64,000 nt of DNA, from positions 151,680 through 215,679 of the forward strand of contig NZ_QXML01000005.1 in assembly GCF_003583985.1 (NCBI RefSeq). Reading direction: 5' to 3'. Under the pieces are notes generated by a model. It worked only from the letters and a program-made list of their open reading frames with translations, was not told the DNA's origin and ran no database searches. Source of the stretch: Algoriphagus lacus. GTDB lineage: Bacteria > Bacteroidota > Bacteroidia > Cytophagales > Cyclobacteriaceae. Both the position numbers and the translations under genes were made by a program. Shown one piece after another: positions 53,196 to 63,185 of this stretch (position 1 is its first letter; every line of letters starts with the position of its first letter).

Positions 53196-56100
53196 ATGGA
53201 AGGATGACGGTAAATGTGGAACCTTTATTTTCTTCTGATTCGCAGGTGAGTTTTCCTCCCAACTTTTTAATCAAATCGTTGACAATGCTCAGTCCTAGTC
53301 CTGTGCCTTTGATATTTTTTACATTGGAGGCTCTGAAAAAGGTGTCAAAAATAAATTTTGTCTCCTCTTTGGGTATTCCGATTCCAAAATCGATCACTTT
53401 GACGTGGACTGATTTTTCATTTGGAAGTAGGCTCAGGATCGGCTTAGGAGATCCCTCAGGTGAATATTTAATGGCATTTTCAATCAGATTTCGAAATATG
53501 TGGAAAAGTAAGTCAGGGTCGGATTTGATCATCAGGGGCTTTTCTCCCAGATCCAATTGGACTTTAGTCTCATTCTCCTTATGGGCAAACTGATTAAATA
53601 CCAACTGGATAATCATCGCCCTGAGGTCCAGTTCAATTTGATTAAACTGAAGCTTCCCTTCGTTATTTTTCTCAAAGAGCATCACATCCGAAATGATCTG
53701 GGTAAGCCGACCAAGCTGAATGTGGATTTTTCTAATCTGCTTGACCAATCCTTCGTGGGCCTTTGGTTCTTGCACAACTTCTGTAAAGATTTCCATCATG
53801 TCCACGGAGCTCTGAATAGTAGCAAGAGGAGTCCGTAGTTCATGGGAAGTCATGGAGATAAACTTGGACTTTAATTGATTTAGCTCTATTTCCTTTTCCA
53901 AGGTTTTTTTGAGCTCTTCTAATACGAGTTCTCGCTCAGTCACATCCCGGGAAGCTGCCAAATACGAAGTTAATTCCCCTTTCTCGGTGTAAATGGGCTT
54001 CCACAGCATTTCAAGCCTGATTTCTTTTCCGGTATGGGAATGCTTAAGGGGGATGATGAATCTCGGAAATTTGGAAAAATCCGTGCCCTCATGTGGCTTA
54101 AAGTCAAAGAGGTGGAAGAAATCCTTTCCAATAAACAAGTCTGCTTTATATCCTGTCACTTTCTCAATGGAGGGGGAGGCATAGACTGTTTTCAGTTCAA
54201 GATCATGAAGCGTGACAATATCATCTATGTTTTCCGAAAGCAGCTGATAGAGGCTTTCTGACTGTTTTTGAAGCATTTCAGCGTTTCTCTTATCCCGGTT
54301 TACATTAAGGGATGCTATCAGGTTGGCATAGCTGGACAAAAAAGGATTCAAAAAGTCCACATCCTCCTGGGTATAGGGTTTTTCTTTATTGGCCAATCCA
54401 ACCATTCCCACAAACTTCTCCCCTTTGAAAATCGGAATTCCCAAAAACCGGTGAAGCAAAGGATGGCCAGGAGGAGTAGCATGCGGACTTCTTCGGGAAT
54501 CTTTTTCTACTTCATTACAGATCATCGTCTCTTTGTTCACCAAGACCCATCCAAATAGGGAATTGAGATTCCTAAACTCCATTCCAACCCTGAAATTTCT
54601 CTGGTAATATTCGTCCACTTCATCACTCCAGGAGATGTTGCTGATCGCATTGGACTTCAGATAGGGCATGCCATTTTCATCATACAATACTTCTCCCAAA
54701 AACCCGAAAGAACTATCCGTGAAACCAATGAGACTTTCCAAAAGCATGTAAAAAGTATCCTGGATCTCATTATCCATTGAAAAATCCATTTGGGTCTGAT
54801 TAATGGCTTGGATGACATCATTCATCCTAATCAGTTCCAGTTCGCTAAGCTTACGCTTGTTGATATTATAAAAAACGAGTGCCCTGGCAACACCCAATTT
54901 ATAAGGTATTAATTGACAGCTGATACTATACCACTGCACACCTTCTTTGGTGTTGATTTGTGCTTCATAGTTCGAAAAATTGGAGTTTGCCTGGATAAAA
55001 TTTAAAAATGATTCCCTGGAATCCGAAGAGACAATCTGATTGATCCAGTAAACTTCAAAATCACCCAATCCAAAATTGCTGCTCTGAAAATTTTCATAGA
55101 AGGCAAAATTATAATAGAGCAGTTTGAAATCATCATCCTTACAGAGGATGAAAGGGAAAGGGAGATTTTCGGTAATTATCCTAAACCTGTTTTCAGTCTG
55201 GTCCAGTTGGACTTCCTTGTTCTTTTTTTCAGTAATGTCCGAAATCCTCCCATGGATTCGCACTGCCTTTTGATCCGAACCGTATTCAATACCCGATTTA
55301 TCATAGACCCAAGCGATACTTCCATCTGGCTTCAGGATGCGGTATTCCATTTCGAATAGTGGAAGTTTTTTCTCAACAAACTCCGTGAAGGTTCGCTTGA
55401 CCACTGGACGGTCTTCAGGTACTATTTGCATCCACCAGAACTGTGGATCTGACATAAAATCCTCCCTCTTAAAGCCGAACCGCTCAATTTTCTCAGAAAT
55501 AATTAATAGCCTGCCAGTTTGTGCATCCAAAGAATAAAGAACGTCCTCAACTGTTTCGAAAAGCGCCTTGAATTTTGATTCGCTTTCCTTAAGCAAATCG
55601 AAATTGATCTGACTTTGATGGACATCGTTGATGGTTCCAAAAAATTCAATCCGATCCCCTTTTTGATTTTTTTTCAGGTTGACTCTTACATAATACAAGG
55701 ATCCGTCAACCTTTCTAAATGCAGTTCGGATTGACAGGTTTCGCTCCCCTTTGACATCCAGCAAGGCCAATTCCAAATTCAACTGCCTTGCCCCTTCCTC
55801 TACAAAGAAACAGCTGAGGGGTTTTCCTACACAGTCCTGGATTTTTCGGTCGGTCATTTTCGACCATGCTCCATTCAGGTAGGTTATGTTCAAGCTTTTG
55901 TCAAGCTTGAATACTACGTCCTGGATATTTGAAATAATCTGTTTGTACTTGCGCTGATTTCTGACCGCTTTTTTAAAGCTTCTTTTTGCAAAAATCAAAT
56001 TACCCAACGTAGTGGCGAATGCATGCAAGGCACTTACCTGTTCCGGAGTAAATAGCTCTTCCCGGGTACAGTTGTCAAAACCTATAAATCCCCAAAACTC

Positions 56101-56511
56101 ATTGTGTACCAAAATGGGGATAAACAAATAGGCCATGATATCCTGTTGAGCCATGACTTCCTTAAATACCTCATTGGGCGACTCCCTGACAAATCCATTT
56201 TGGACTTTGTTATTTCTCAGGTCAACTTCCAATTCCGGAAAAATACTCCAAGGAACTCCAAACAGATTTTCATTATCCATCTGAACACTAATCCCCTCCC
56301 TGCACCATTCGTCGAGATAGGTAAGACAAAACTCGCCCTCAGGATTATAGTAATTGCGAAAAACATAAACCCGGTCAACAGAGGAAGCCTCTCCAAGTTT
56401 TGGTAGGATTCGGTTTATGGCCTTTCTCAGATTCTTGGTCCCTTCCAAAAGGGCATAAGACTCTCCAATTGTTGATAATATTTTTACACTTAAGTGGGTT
56501 TTATCGCTCAT
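53170..56511 (-). CDS. Multi-PAS/GAF sensor histidine kinase
   Basis: The 1113-residue cytoplasmic kinase has no signal peptide or membrane segment. From the N-terminus it shows a GAF domain (about 30-175), PAS domains (about 185-300, 310-430, 435-560) with PAC motifs such as 'RIHGRISDITEKKNKEV', and a second GAF (about 575-740). A further PAS follows (about 755-875), then HisKA with His 890 in 'FISMTSHELRTPLATIQSSV', then HATPase with 'HIFRNLIENAIKYSPEGS' and 'DFGIGIPKEE' and 'GTGLGLSIVNDL'. It overlaps the receiver gene downstream and is divergent from the LytTR gene. The ligand of its sensory chain is unknown. Confidence 0.93.
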   Translation of the reverse strand: MSDKTHLSVKILSTIGESYALLEGTKNLRKAINRILPKLGEASSVDRVYVFRNYYNPEGEFCLTYLDEWCREGISVQMDNENLFGVPWSIFPELEVDLRNNKVQNGFVRESPNEVFKEVMAQQDIMAYLFIPILVHNEFWGFIGFDNCTREELFTPEQVSALHAFATTLGNLIFAKRSFKKAVRNQRKYKQIISNIQDVVFKLDKSLNITYLNGAWSKMTDRKIQDCVGKPLSCFFVEEGARQLNLELALLDVKGERNLSIRTAFRKVDGSLYYVRVNLKKNQKGDRIEFFGTINDVHQSQINFDLLKESESKFKALFETVEDVLYSLDAQTGRLLIISEKIERFGFKREDFMSDPQFWWMQIVPEDRPVVKRTFTEFVEKKLPLFEMEYRILKPDGSIAWVYDKSGIEYGSDQKAVRIHGRISDITEKKNKEVQLDQTENRFRIITENLPFPFILCKDDDFKLLYYNFAFYENFQSSNFGLGDFEVYWINQIVSSDSRESFLNFIQANSNFSNYEAQINTKEGVQWYSISCQLIPYKLGVARALVFYNINKRKLSELELIRMNDVIQAINQTQMDFSMDNEIQDTFYMLLESLIGFTDSSFGFLGEVLYDENGMPYLKSNAISNISWSDEVDEYYQRNFRVGMEFRNLNSLFGWVLVNKETMICNEVEKDSRRSPHATPPGHPLLHRFLGIPIFKGEKFVGMVGLANKEKPYTQEDVDFLNPFLSSYANLIASLNVNRDKRNAEMLQKQSESLYQLLSENIDDIVTLHDLELKTVYASPSIEKVTGYKADLFIGKDFFHLFDFKPHEGTDFSKFPRFIIPLKHSHTGKEIRLEMLWKPIYTEKGELTSYLAASRDVTERELVLEELKKTLEKEIELNQLKSKFISMTSHELRTPLATIQSSVDMMEIFTEVVQEPKAHEGLVKQIRKIHIQLGRLTQIISDVMLFEKNNEGKLQFNQIELDLRAMIIQLVFNQFAHKENETKVQLDLGEKPLMIKSDPDLLFHIFRNLIENAIKYSPEGSPKPILSLLPNEKSVHVKVIDFGIGIPKEETKFIFDTFFRASNVKNIKGTGLGLSIVNDLIKKLGGKLTCESEENKGSTFTVILPYERNAIAD

Positions 56512-56639
56512 TTTGGATGAATTGTAAAAAGATTAAATATACAAGCCGATAAATTTTCGATTTTACACTTTATATATATTTTTATTCATTTCACTTCAGT
56601 GTTAGATACTCTTATAGAGAAAAAGGTTCAAATTTATGC

Positions 56640-57365
56640 ATGAGCTTGAAAGTATTGATAATTGAGGACGAGCAAGACCTAGCCGAAAATATTTCAGATT
56701 ACCTAATCCAGCATGGATATGAGGTCATTGGGATCATTACCACGGCTGAGGATGTTCCGGAATTTTTGGATCTGCATCAAGCAGATTTGTTTTTGGTGGA
56801 TATCATGCTCAAAGGCAATGTCAAAGGAATAGAAATTGCCTCCACAATCAGAAAAAAAAATCCCAAGAGTGGAATTCTGTTTACCACAGCGTTGTCAGCC
56901 AAAAGCGTATTGGACAAAATTTCCGACACCCTTTACGATGGATATTTATTAAAACCATTTAGCTTAAAATCGCTGGAATCAACCCTTTACCTGATTTCAA
57001 AAAAACTTGAGAAACCCGAGGAAAATATAAAATCGGGTCAAAAAAGGAATCTTTTGCCTATAAGAGATAAGGGGAAAATTATTCTCATTGATGAAAACGA
57101 TATACAATTCATCAAAGCGGAAGGTTTGTACCTGAGAATCTACACCGAAAATAAAGTGTATTTGATTCGGGATCTGTTGAAAACATTTTTACCTAAACTC
57201 AATGAGGAAAAATTCCTCAGGATTCATAAGTCTTTTGTGATAAATCTAAAAAAGGTCAAAGGCTTGACCTCAAAAGAGTGCACAATCCTCGATCAGCAGA
57301 TACCTATCAGAAGAGGATTTTACAAAGACTTTCTGTCTTTATTACAAAGTAAGAAATACATCTAA
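56640..57365 (+). CDS. LytTR family response regulator
   Basis: The 241-residue regulator has an N-terminal receiver domain with Asp 54 ('QADLFLVDIMLKGNVKGIEI'). A C-terminal LytTR DNA-binding domain has 'IQFIKAEGLYLRIYTENKVY', 'LRIHKSFVINLKKVKG' and 'IPIRRGFYKDF'. LytTR proteins bind promoter direct repeats. No LytS-type kinase is adjacent; the divergent PAS/GAF kinase, whose start lies 128 bp away, is the likely phosphate source. ATG 56640 directly precedes the receiver strand. Confidence 0.93.
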   Translation: MSLKVLIIEDEQDLAENISDYLIQHGYEVIGIITTAEDVPEFLDLHQADLFLVDIMLKGNVKGIEIASTIRKKNPKSGILFTTALSAKSVLDKISDTLYDGYLLKPFSLKSLESTLYLISKKLEKPEENIKSGQKRNLLPIRDKGKIILIDENDIQFIKAEGLYLRIYTENKVYLIRDLLKTFLPKLNEEKFLRIHKSFVINLKKVKGLTSKECTILDQQIPIRRGFYKDFLSLLQSKKYI

Positions 57366-57395
57366 CATCCAGATCTTCTATTTTTTTTAAAAGAA

Positions 57396-57419
57396 AAAAC
57401 CCTGTGGTTACAGGGTTTT
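57396..57419 (+). terminator. Terminator hairpin after LytTR gene
   Basis: AAAACCCTGT (57396-57405) pairs perfectly with ACAGGGTTTT (57410-57419) around a GGTT tetraloop, 30 bp after the stop. The T run is only four bases. The rest of the 57420-57643 gap is AT-rich and shows no gene. Confidence 0.7.
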
Positions 57420-57643
57420 GAAAAATTACAAACAAATGAAAACTCCGGGGTGACACAACTTTTCAATTATTTTTCTAGATGATTATTAAATCATGTTTGA
57501 ATATAAGGTGAAAAGAAATCCGGCTTTCATGCTGATTACAACATTGTATATGTAAGGATGATTTACTTATACAAAATGTATTCTATTAGTTCTCTTTGGA
57601 TAGTTCTTTTTGGAAAACCAATTATAAAAGTGAGCACATAATT

Positions 57644-59890
57644 TCACCTTCCAAATTTCCCTTTGAGCATCGCCAGTTTATCAGCCATTGAGCCTTGGGG
57701 TTCTTCTTCTTTTTGGGGTTTTGGTACCGGTTTTCCGGGATTTTTTCCCCGCTCTGCAAACGGGTCAGCTTTCATACTTAATGCAATTCGCTTTCTGGGG
57801 ATATCCACTTCCACCACCGTTACCTGGACTTTTTGGGTCACTGTCACCACTTCATTGGGGTCTTTGACGAATCGATCGGCCAAATGACTCAGGTGCACCA
57901 AGCCGTCCTGATGAACTCCGATATCCACAAAAGCCCCAAAGGCGGTAATATTGGTCACCACTCCAGGCAGCTTCATCCCGACCTTAAGATCAGCCATGGA
58001 ATTGACTCCTTCCTGGAAATTAAAGACCTCAAATGTCTCACGTGGATCCCGCCCCGGTTTGGCCAGTTCCTCCAAAATATCCTGAAGGGTCGGTAGTCCA
58101 ACTGTCTCGGAAACATAGTTTTTGAGGACAATCCGCTTTCGTAATTCCTCCGAACTCATCAATTCCTTCACCGAAGCGCCTAAGTCCTTAGCCATTTTTT
58201 CGACCAAGTCGTATCGCTCGGGATGCACTGCTGACGCGTCCAACGGATGCTTCGCTTTGCTTATTCTCAAGAAACCTGCAGCCTGTTCAAACGCTTTTTC
58301 ACCCAAGCGAGGCACTTTCTTGAGTTGGGCACGGCTGGTAAACGGTCCGTTTTCAGTTCGGAAGTCCACGATATTTTGAGCCAAAACGGGGCCCAATCCA
58401 GAAACATAAGTCAGCAATTGCTTGGAAGCGGTGTTGACCTCCACTCCTACTCCGTTTACAGCAGACATCACAGTATCGTCCAGGGAATTTTTCAATGCAT
58501 TCTGATCCACATCGTGCTGGTATTGACCCACCCCGATGGATTTGGGGTCGATTTTTACCAACTCCGCCAAAGGATCCATCAGCCGGCGACCGATCGAAAC
58601 AGCTCCCCTTACCGTCAGATCCAAGCCCGGAAATTCTTCCCTTGCCACATCCGAAGCGGAGTAAATGGAGGCACCTGCTTCGTTGACCATCGTCACGATT
58701 ACCGATTTTGGAAGGTTCAAGCTTTTGACAAAAGCCTCTGTTTCTCTTCCGGCGGTACCATTGCCGATGGCAATGGCCTGTATGTCAAACTTGTCCACCA
58801 AGCCTTTTACGGTCATGCCTGCAGCAGAGGACTGACGCTGTGGTTCGTGTGGGTAGATTGCTTCATAATGTAAAAACTGTCCCTGAGGTCCAAGACATAC
58901 CAACTTACAGCCTGTTCGGAAACCGGGGTCAATGGCCATCACAGTCTTCTCGCCAAGGGGAGCTCCCAACAGCAACTGCCGCAGATTTTCCGCAAACACT
59001 TTGATTGCTTCCTCGTCTGCCTTCTTTTTGGTCAAGAGCCGAACTTCCGTTTCCATGCTTGGCTTGAGCAGTCGTTTGTAGCAGTCCTTGATGGCCAGTT
59101 TAACTTGGTCAACTGCCGAGTTGGCGGCATTTTCAAGTATTTGCCGTTCCATTAGTGCTGTCGCCGACAGCTCATCCGGACAGGTGTCCAGCATCAGAAA
59201 GAGCTCCTTTTCCCCTCTTCTCATTGCTAAAACCCGGTGAGAAGGTGCGGTTTTGATTGGTTCGGACCATTCGAAATAGTCTTTGTATTTAATTGCTTCG
59301 GCTTCTTTTCCTGGAATCACACGGGAGGTAAACACACCTTCCTCGAGGAAAAGCTTTCGCATTTTTTCACGCAAAGAAGCATTTTCGTTGATCCATTCAG
59401 CTATAATGTCCCTAGCTCCCTGAAGCGCTTCCTCGATCGTTTTCACCTCCTTTTCCTCACTCAAATATTTTTCCGCTTCCCCATCCAAATCGAATGAAGT
59501 CTGTGCAAAAATCCGCTCGGCGAGTGGCTCAAGTCCTTTTTCCCGGGCAATGGTAGCTTTGGTCCGGCGCTTGGGCTTGTAGGGCAAGTAGATATCCTCC
59601 AGCTTGGACATGGTCTCAGCTGCATCAATGGCTTTTCTTAGTTCGGGAGTCAATTTCCCTTGCTCGTCGATGGATTTGAGGATGGCCTCTCTGCGTTTAT
59701 CCAGTTCGCGTAGCTGCTCGATCCGGTCACGGATGGTAGCCACTTGTACTTCGTCGAGGGTTCCAGTGGCTTCCTTTCTGTATCGGGAAATAAAAGGAAC
59801 TGTTGCCCCTCCGTCCAGGAGTTCAATCGTAGCTTGCACCTGATGCGGTTTTACTCCAAGTTCGGAGGCTATTTTACTTTCGTAATTCAT
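57644..59890 (-). CDS. tex: Tex-family RNA-binding transcription accessory protein
   Basis: The 748-residue protein is full length for Tex. The N-terminal helical part has 'GGATVPFISRYRKEATGTLD' and 'DIYLPYKPKRRTKATIA'. The YqgF/RNase-H-like domain has 'VMAIDPGFRTGCKLVCL' and 'AIAIGNGTAGRETEAF'. Helix-hairpin-helix segments ('YVSGLGPVLAQNIVDF') and a C-terminal S1 domain ('GAFVDIGVHQDGLVHLSHLA') follow. Tex binds nucleic acid through S1 and affects transcription and RNA stability. It stands alone on the minus strand. Confidence 0.96.
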   Translation of the reverse strand: MNYESKIASELGVKPHQVQATIELLDGGATVPFISRYRKEATGTLDEVQVATIRDRIEQLRELDKRREAILKSIDEQGKLTPELRKAIDAAETMSKLEDIYLPYKPKRRTKATIAREKGLEPLAERIFAQTSFDLDGEAEKYLSEEKEVKTIEEALQGARDIIAEWINENASLREKMRKLFLEEGVFTSRVIPGKEAEAIKYKDYFEWSEPIKTAPSHRVLAMRRGEKELFLMLDTCPDELSATALMERQILENAANSAVDQVKLAIKDCYKRLLKPSMETEVRLLTKKKADEEAIKVFAENLRQLLLGAPLGEKTVMAIDPGFRTGCKLVCLGPQGQFLHYEAIYPHEPQRQSSAAGMTVKGLVDKFDIQAIAIGNGTAGRETEAFVKSLNLPKSVIVTMVNEAGASIYSASDVAREEFPGLDLTVRGAVSIGRRLMDPLAELVKIDPKSIGVGQYQHDVDQNALKNSLDDTVMSAVNGVGVEVNTASKQLLTYVSGLGPVLAQNIVDFRTENGPFTSRAQLKKVPRLGEKAFEQAAGFLRISKAKHPLDASAVHPERYDLVEKMAKDLGASVKELMSSEELRKRIVLKNYVSETVGLPTLQDILEELAKPGRDPRETFEVFNFQEGVNSMADLKVGMKLPGVVTNITAFGAFVDIGVHQDGLVHLSHLADRFVKDPNEVVTVTQKVQVTVVEVDIPRKRIALSMKADPFAERGKNPGKPVPKPQKEEEPQGSMADKLAMLKGKFGR

Positions 59891-59991
59891 ATTTTGAGAA
59901 AATCTACTTCAGAAACAAGGTCGCAAGATACGCCTGCTTTTGATGCCAAAAACCCAAAATGTGCGACTTGTCACTAAGGGACTGATTTAAA

Positions 59992-60047
59992 GATTGTAAA
60001 ATTGCAAGATTGAAAAATTGAAAAACTGGGTTGGAAAGTTGGAAGTT
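59992..60047. repeat. Octanucleotide-period repeat between tex and TlpA-like gene
   Basis: The bases divide into degenerate 8-mers: GATTGTAA, AATTGCAA, GATTGAAA, AATTGAAA, AACTGGGT, TGGAAAGT, TGGAAGTT. The later units resemble the reverse complement of the octamers at 16764-16803. Confidence 0.55.
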
Positions 60048-60098
60048 TTAAAAGCTGAGAAGTTCCCGAGAGGGATGGTTCAAAACACTTCCAAGGCC

Positions 60099-60133
60099 TC
60101 GTATTTCGTAAATCGTACTTCGTACTTCAAATG
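60099..60133. repeat. Heptanucleotide TCGTAnn array running into the TlpA-like start codon
   Basis: Four consecutive heptamers TCGTATT, TCGTAAA, TCGTACT and TCGTACT are followed by TCAAATG, whose last three bases are the ATG at 60131. The same motif lies in front of hutU at 36300-36330. Confidence 0.7.
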
Positions 60134-60703
60134 GATTGGAAAAAAGAAATTAAGTCCTGGGGCCTTATCTTGGCCTTTTTTGTATTTCTCTACTTTACTG
60201 GCCTGCTGCCGGTAATTCAGGGGGCCATTCAATCCGTGTTGCTTTCCACAGGACTGATCAAACCCAAACTGGAAATACCTGACCTTACTAACCAAAAATT
60301 CGATTATCGGGGACAGTTCAAGGACTTTGAAGGAAACATCGTGGATCTTCAAAATTATCGGGGCAAGACCGTTTTCATCAATCTTTGGGCGTCCTGGTGC
60401 GGACCTTGCCGTGCAGAGATGCCTCACATTTCGGAATTGTACAAATCCGTCAAAGACACGCCGAATCTCGAATTTCTGATGATTGGGCTGGACAATGACT
60501 TTAACAAAAGCAAGGATTTCATGGAAGGGAAAACCTGGGCTTTTCCGACAGTCCATGCTAGTTTTGGCATCAATCAAAGCCTGCAAAGTGAATCGATCCC
60601 GACCACTTTGGTTGTCAACAAGGAAGGGAAGATTGTTTTTTACCAGCAGGGTATGAGCAATTTCAATACGGACGAATTCCGGAATTTTCTCCTATCGCAG
60701 TAA
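60131..60703 (+). CDS. TlpA-like membrane-anchored thioredoxin
   Basis: The 190-residue protein has one N-terminal membrane anchor (about 9-35) and a periplasmic thioredoxin fold of the TlpA/ResA type. The active site is Cys 90-Gly-Pro-Cys 93 in 'VFINLWASWCGPCRAEMPHI', and the cis-Pro loop is in 'ESIPTTLVVNKEGKIVFYQ'. Such proteins reduce disulfides in the envelope, often for cytochrome c maturation; no ccm or cytochrome genes are adjacent. The region normally holding a ribosome-binding site is replaced by a heptanucleotide array. Confidence 0.92.
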   Translation: MDWKKEIKSWGLILAFFVFLYFTGLLPVIQGAIQSVLLSTGLIKPKLEIPDLTNQKFDYRGQFKDFEGNIVDLQNYRGKTVFINLWASWCGPCRAEMPHISELYKSVKDTPNLEFLMIGLDNDFNKSKDFMEGKTWAFPTVHASFGINQSLQSESIPTTLVVNKEGKIVFYQQGMSNFNTDEFRNFLLSQ

Positions 60704-60797
60704 AAACAATTTGAACCAAGCGGAAGCATATTTTCACTTTTCGGGTTGGAGAGATCGATGATTTATCATAATCTTTAACAGCCAACCCAAGTAACCT

Positions 60798-63131
60798 ATG
60801 AAGAAGTCCTCCCTGATCCTATTCTGGGCATTTTTTTCCATACCCTTTTCATTTGCACAGAAATCCGTCATTTGGTACCAACAGCCCGCCCAAAATTGGG
60901 ATGAAGCCCTTCCGATCGGAAATGGCAGGTTGGGTGCCATGGTCTTTGGTATACCCGGAAAGGAGCGCATCCAGCTTAACGAGGATTCACTTTGGCCTGG
61001 AGGACCCGAAGACTGGGGCTTGGCAGATGGCACTCCAAAAGATCTGGAGCAAATCCGAAACTACCTCATCTCTGGAGATCATGCCAAAGCAGACTCCCTT
61101 CTGGTGTTGAAATTTTCCAGAAAAGAAATCACCCGCTCCCATCAAACTTTGGGTGATTTGTGGCTTGATTTCGACTGGAATTCCGTGACCGATTACAAGC
61201 GGAGTCTCGATTTGGAAGAGGCAATTTCGCTTACCGAATTCAAAAGCGAAGGGTATGAAGTGAGTCAGGAAGTCATTTCATCCGCTCCGGATGATGCCAT
61301 TTTTATCAGACTGAAGACCACACATCCAGATGGATTTCGAGGAGCAATCCGACTCAACAGGCCTGAGGATCAGGGGTACCCGACGGCCGAATCCAAAGCC
61401 CTAAATAACAATCTCCTGCAAATGACCGGGATGATAACCCAACGATCAGGTCAAATCGATTCCAAACCCTACCCAATTCTTCATGGAGTAAAATTCAAAA
61501 CCCTGGTGTTGGCACAAAATCATGACGGGGAAATCAAGTCAACCTCCAATCGCCTGGAGGTCAGTGGAGCAAAGGAAATCATCCTCAAACTCGTCACCGC
61601 AACTTCTTATTATTCCCCGGATTTCGAAAAGCAAGTAGAAGCCCAAATCGATCAGATCAGCTTCAAAAGCTGGGGAGAAGTCCATTCCACTCATGTCCGG
61701 GAATATAAATCCTGGTACAAACGTATGAGTTTAAAGCTTGGAGAATCAACTTCTAAGGACATCCCTACCGATCAGCGAATTCAGAATGTCAAAGCTGGTC
61801 ATACAGATCTTCACCTCGAAAAACTGCTCTTTGACTTTGGACGCTACCTCCTGATATCCTCCTCCCGTCCCGGCACCAACCCGGCCAACTTGCAGGGAAT
61901 CTGGAATCAGCACATCGCTGCACCTTGGAACGCGGACTATCACCTGAACATCAATCTGCAGATGAACTATTGGCCGACTGAGGTGACCAATCTGAGCGAA
62001 CTTCACGGTCCGCTTTTTGACTTTACAGATGACTTGATTGAAAACGGGAAAAAAGTCGCCTCCAATAATTTCAACATGCGGGGATCCATGCTCCCACACA
62101 CCACTGATTTGTGGAAAATCCCCTTTCTGCAGTCTTCCACCGCCTATTGGGGAAGTTGGGTCGGAGCCGGAGCTTGGCTGGGCAGGCACTATTGGGAGCA
62201 TTACCTGTTTACCGGTGATCGGGATTTTTTGGAAAAACGGGCCTTTCCTGCCTTTGAACAATTGGTGCTATTCTATTCCGATTGGCTGATGACTGATCCA
62301 CGGGATGGAACCTTGGTCTCAGCCCCATCGACTTCTCCGGAAAATCAGTTCATCAATGAAAAAGGCCAAAAAGCTGCGGCTACACTTGGCGCTGCTATGG
62401 ATCAACAGTTGATTCATGACATATTCTCCATTTATCTGAAATCCTCCGAAATCCTCGGGAAACGATCTCCCCAGAGCGATAAAATTCAAGCCCAACTCGG
62501 TAAACTGCGCACAGGAATCCAACTGGGTTCCGATGGCCGAATACTGGAGTGGGATCGAGAATATGAAGAGCCAGAAAAGGGCCACCGACACATGTCCCAT
62601 CTCTATGCTTTTCATCCGGGAGCAGCCATCACCAAAAGTCAAACCCCGGAATATTTTCAGGCAGTCAAAAAGACCCTTGATTTCCGCTTGGCAAATGGCG
62701 GAGCAGGTCCGGGTTGGTCCAGGGCCTGGCTGATCAACTTTTCAGCAAGACTTCTGGATGGAGAAATGGTGCACGAACATGTCGAAAAACTCATTACCCA
62801 TAGCCTTCTTCCCAATCTGTTTGACGGACACCCCCCATTTCAGATCGATGGGAATTTTGGCTACACAGCTGGAGTAGCCGAAGCCTTGATCCAATCCCAC
62901 GAAGAGGGAATCATCCGGATTTTGCCTGCTTTGCCCAAAGCCTGGGAATCTGGGAAAGTAACCGGAATCAAAGCCAGAGGAGGATTTACGCTGGATTTTA
63001 CTTGGGAAAATGGGGAAGTGAAAACGGTGAAAATCCTATCCAATTTGGGAAAGAAAACAAAGCTTTTTGCTGACGGATCAGAAATCGACCTGGAATTGAA
63101 GCCCGGGGAAAGTTTGGAAATGGAGTTCTAA
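60798..63131 (+). CDS. GH95 family alpha-L-fucosidase-type glycoside hydrolase
   Basis: The 777-residue exported enzyme starts with signal peptide MKKSSLILFWAFFSIPFSFA. It has the GH95 N-terminal domain ('WDEALPIGNGRLGAMVFG' and 'LNEDSLWPGGPEDW') and an (alpha/alpha)6 barrel with 'NPANLQGIWNQHIAAPWNAD' and 'LNINLQMNYWPTEVTN'. 'VSAPSTSPENQF' contains a likely acid Glu, and a C-terminal domain follows. GH95 enzymes remove alpha-1,2-fucose, and some act on galactose. It stands near the sulfatase, GH16 and esterase genes only in the loose sense of the same window. The flavin amine oxidase gene follows after 54 bp. Confidence 0.94.
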   Translation: MKKSSLILFWAFFSIPFSFAQKSVIWYQQPAQNWDEALPIGNGRLGAMVFGIPGKERIQLNEDSLWPGGPEDWGLADGTPKDLEQIRNYLISGDHAKADSLLVLKFSRKEITRSHQTLGDLWLDFDWNSVTDYKRSLDLEEAISLTEFKSEGYEVSQEVISSAPDDAIFIRLKTTHPDGFRGAIRLNRPEDQGYPTAESKALNNNLLQMTGMITQRSGQIDSKPYPILHGVKFKTLVLAQNHDGEIKSTSNRLEVSGAKEIILKLVTATSYYSPDFEKQVEAQIDQISFKSWGEVHSTHVREYKSWYKRMSLKLGESTSKDIPTDQRIQNVKAGHTDLHLEKLLFDFGRYLLISSSRPGTNPANLQGIWNQHIAAPWNADYHLNINLQMNYWPTEVTNLSELHGPLFDFTDDLIENGKKVASNNFNMRGSMLPHTTDLWKIPFLQSSTAYWGSWVGAGAWLGRHYWEHYLFTGDRDFLEKRAFPAFEQLVLFYSDWLMTDPRDGTLVSAPSTSPENQFINEKGQKAAATLGAAMDQQLIHDIFSIYLKSSEILGKRSPQSDKIQAQLGKLRTGIQLGSDGRILEWDREYEEPEKGHRHMSHLYAFHPGAAITKSQTPEYFQAVKKTLDFRLANGGAGPGWSRAWLINFSARLLDGEMVHEHVEKLITHSLLPNLFDGHPPFQIDGNFGYTAGVAEALIQSHEEGIIRILPALPKAWESGKVTGIKARGGFTLDFTWENGEVKTVKILSNLGKKTKLFADGSEIDLELKPGESLEMEF

Positions 63132-63185
63132 CCCCAATTTTAACCTAAGATCACGAGAGCCAAAAAATTTCCCTAAATTCCGAAA

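Noticed and set aside
58122..58873. Open frames on the plus strand opposite tex
   Set aside because: They are antisense shadows of tex with no start context or recognisable domains.
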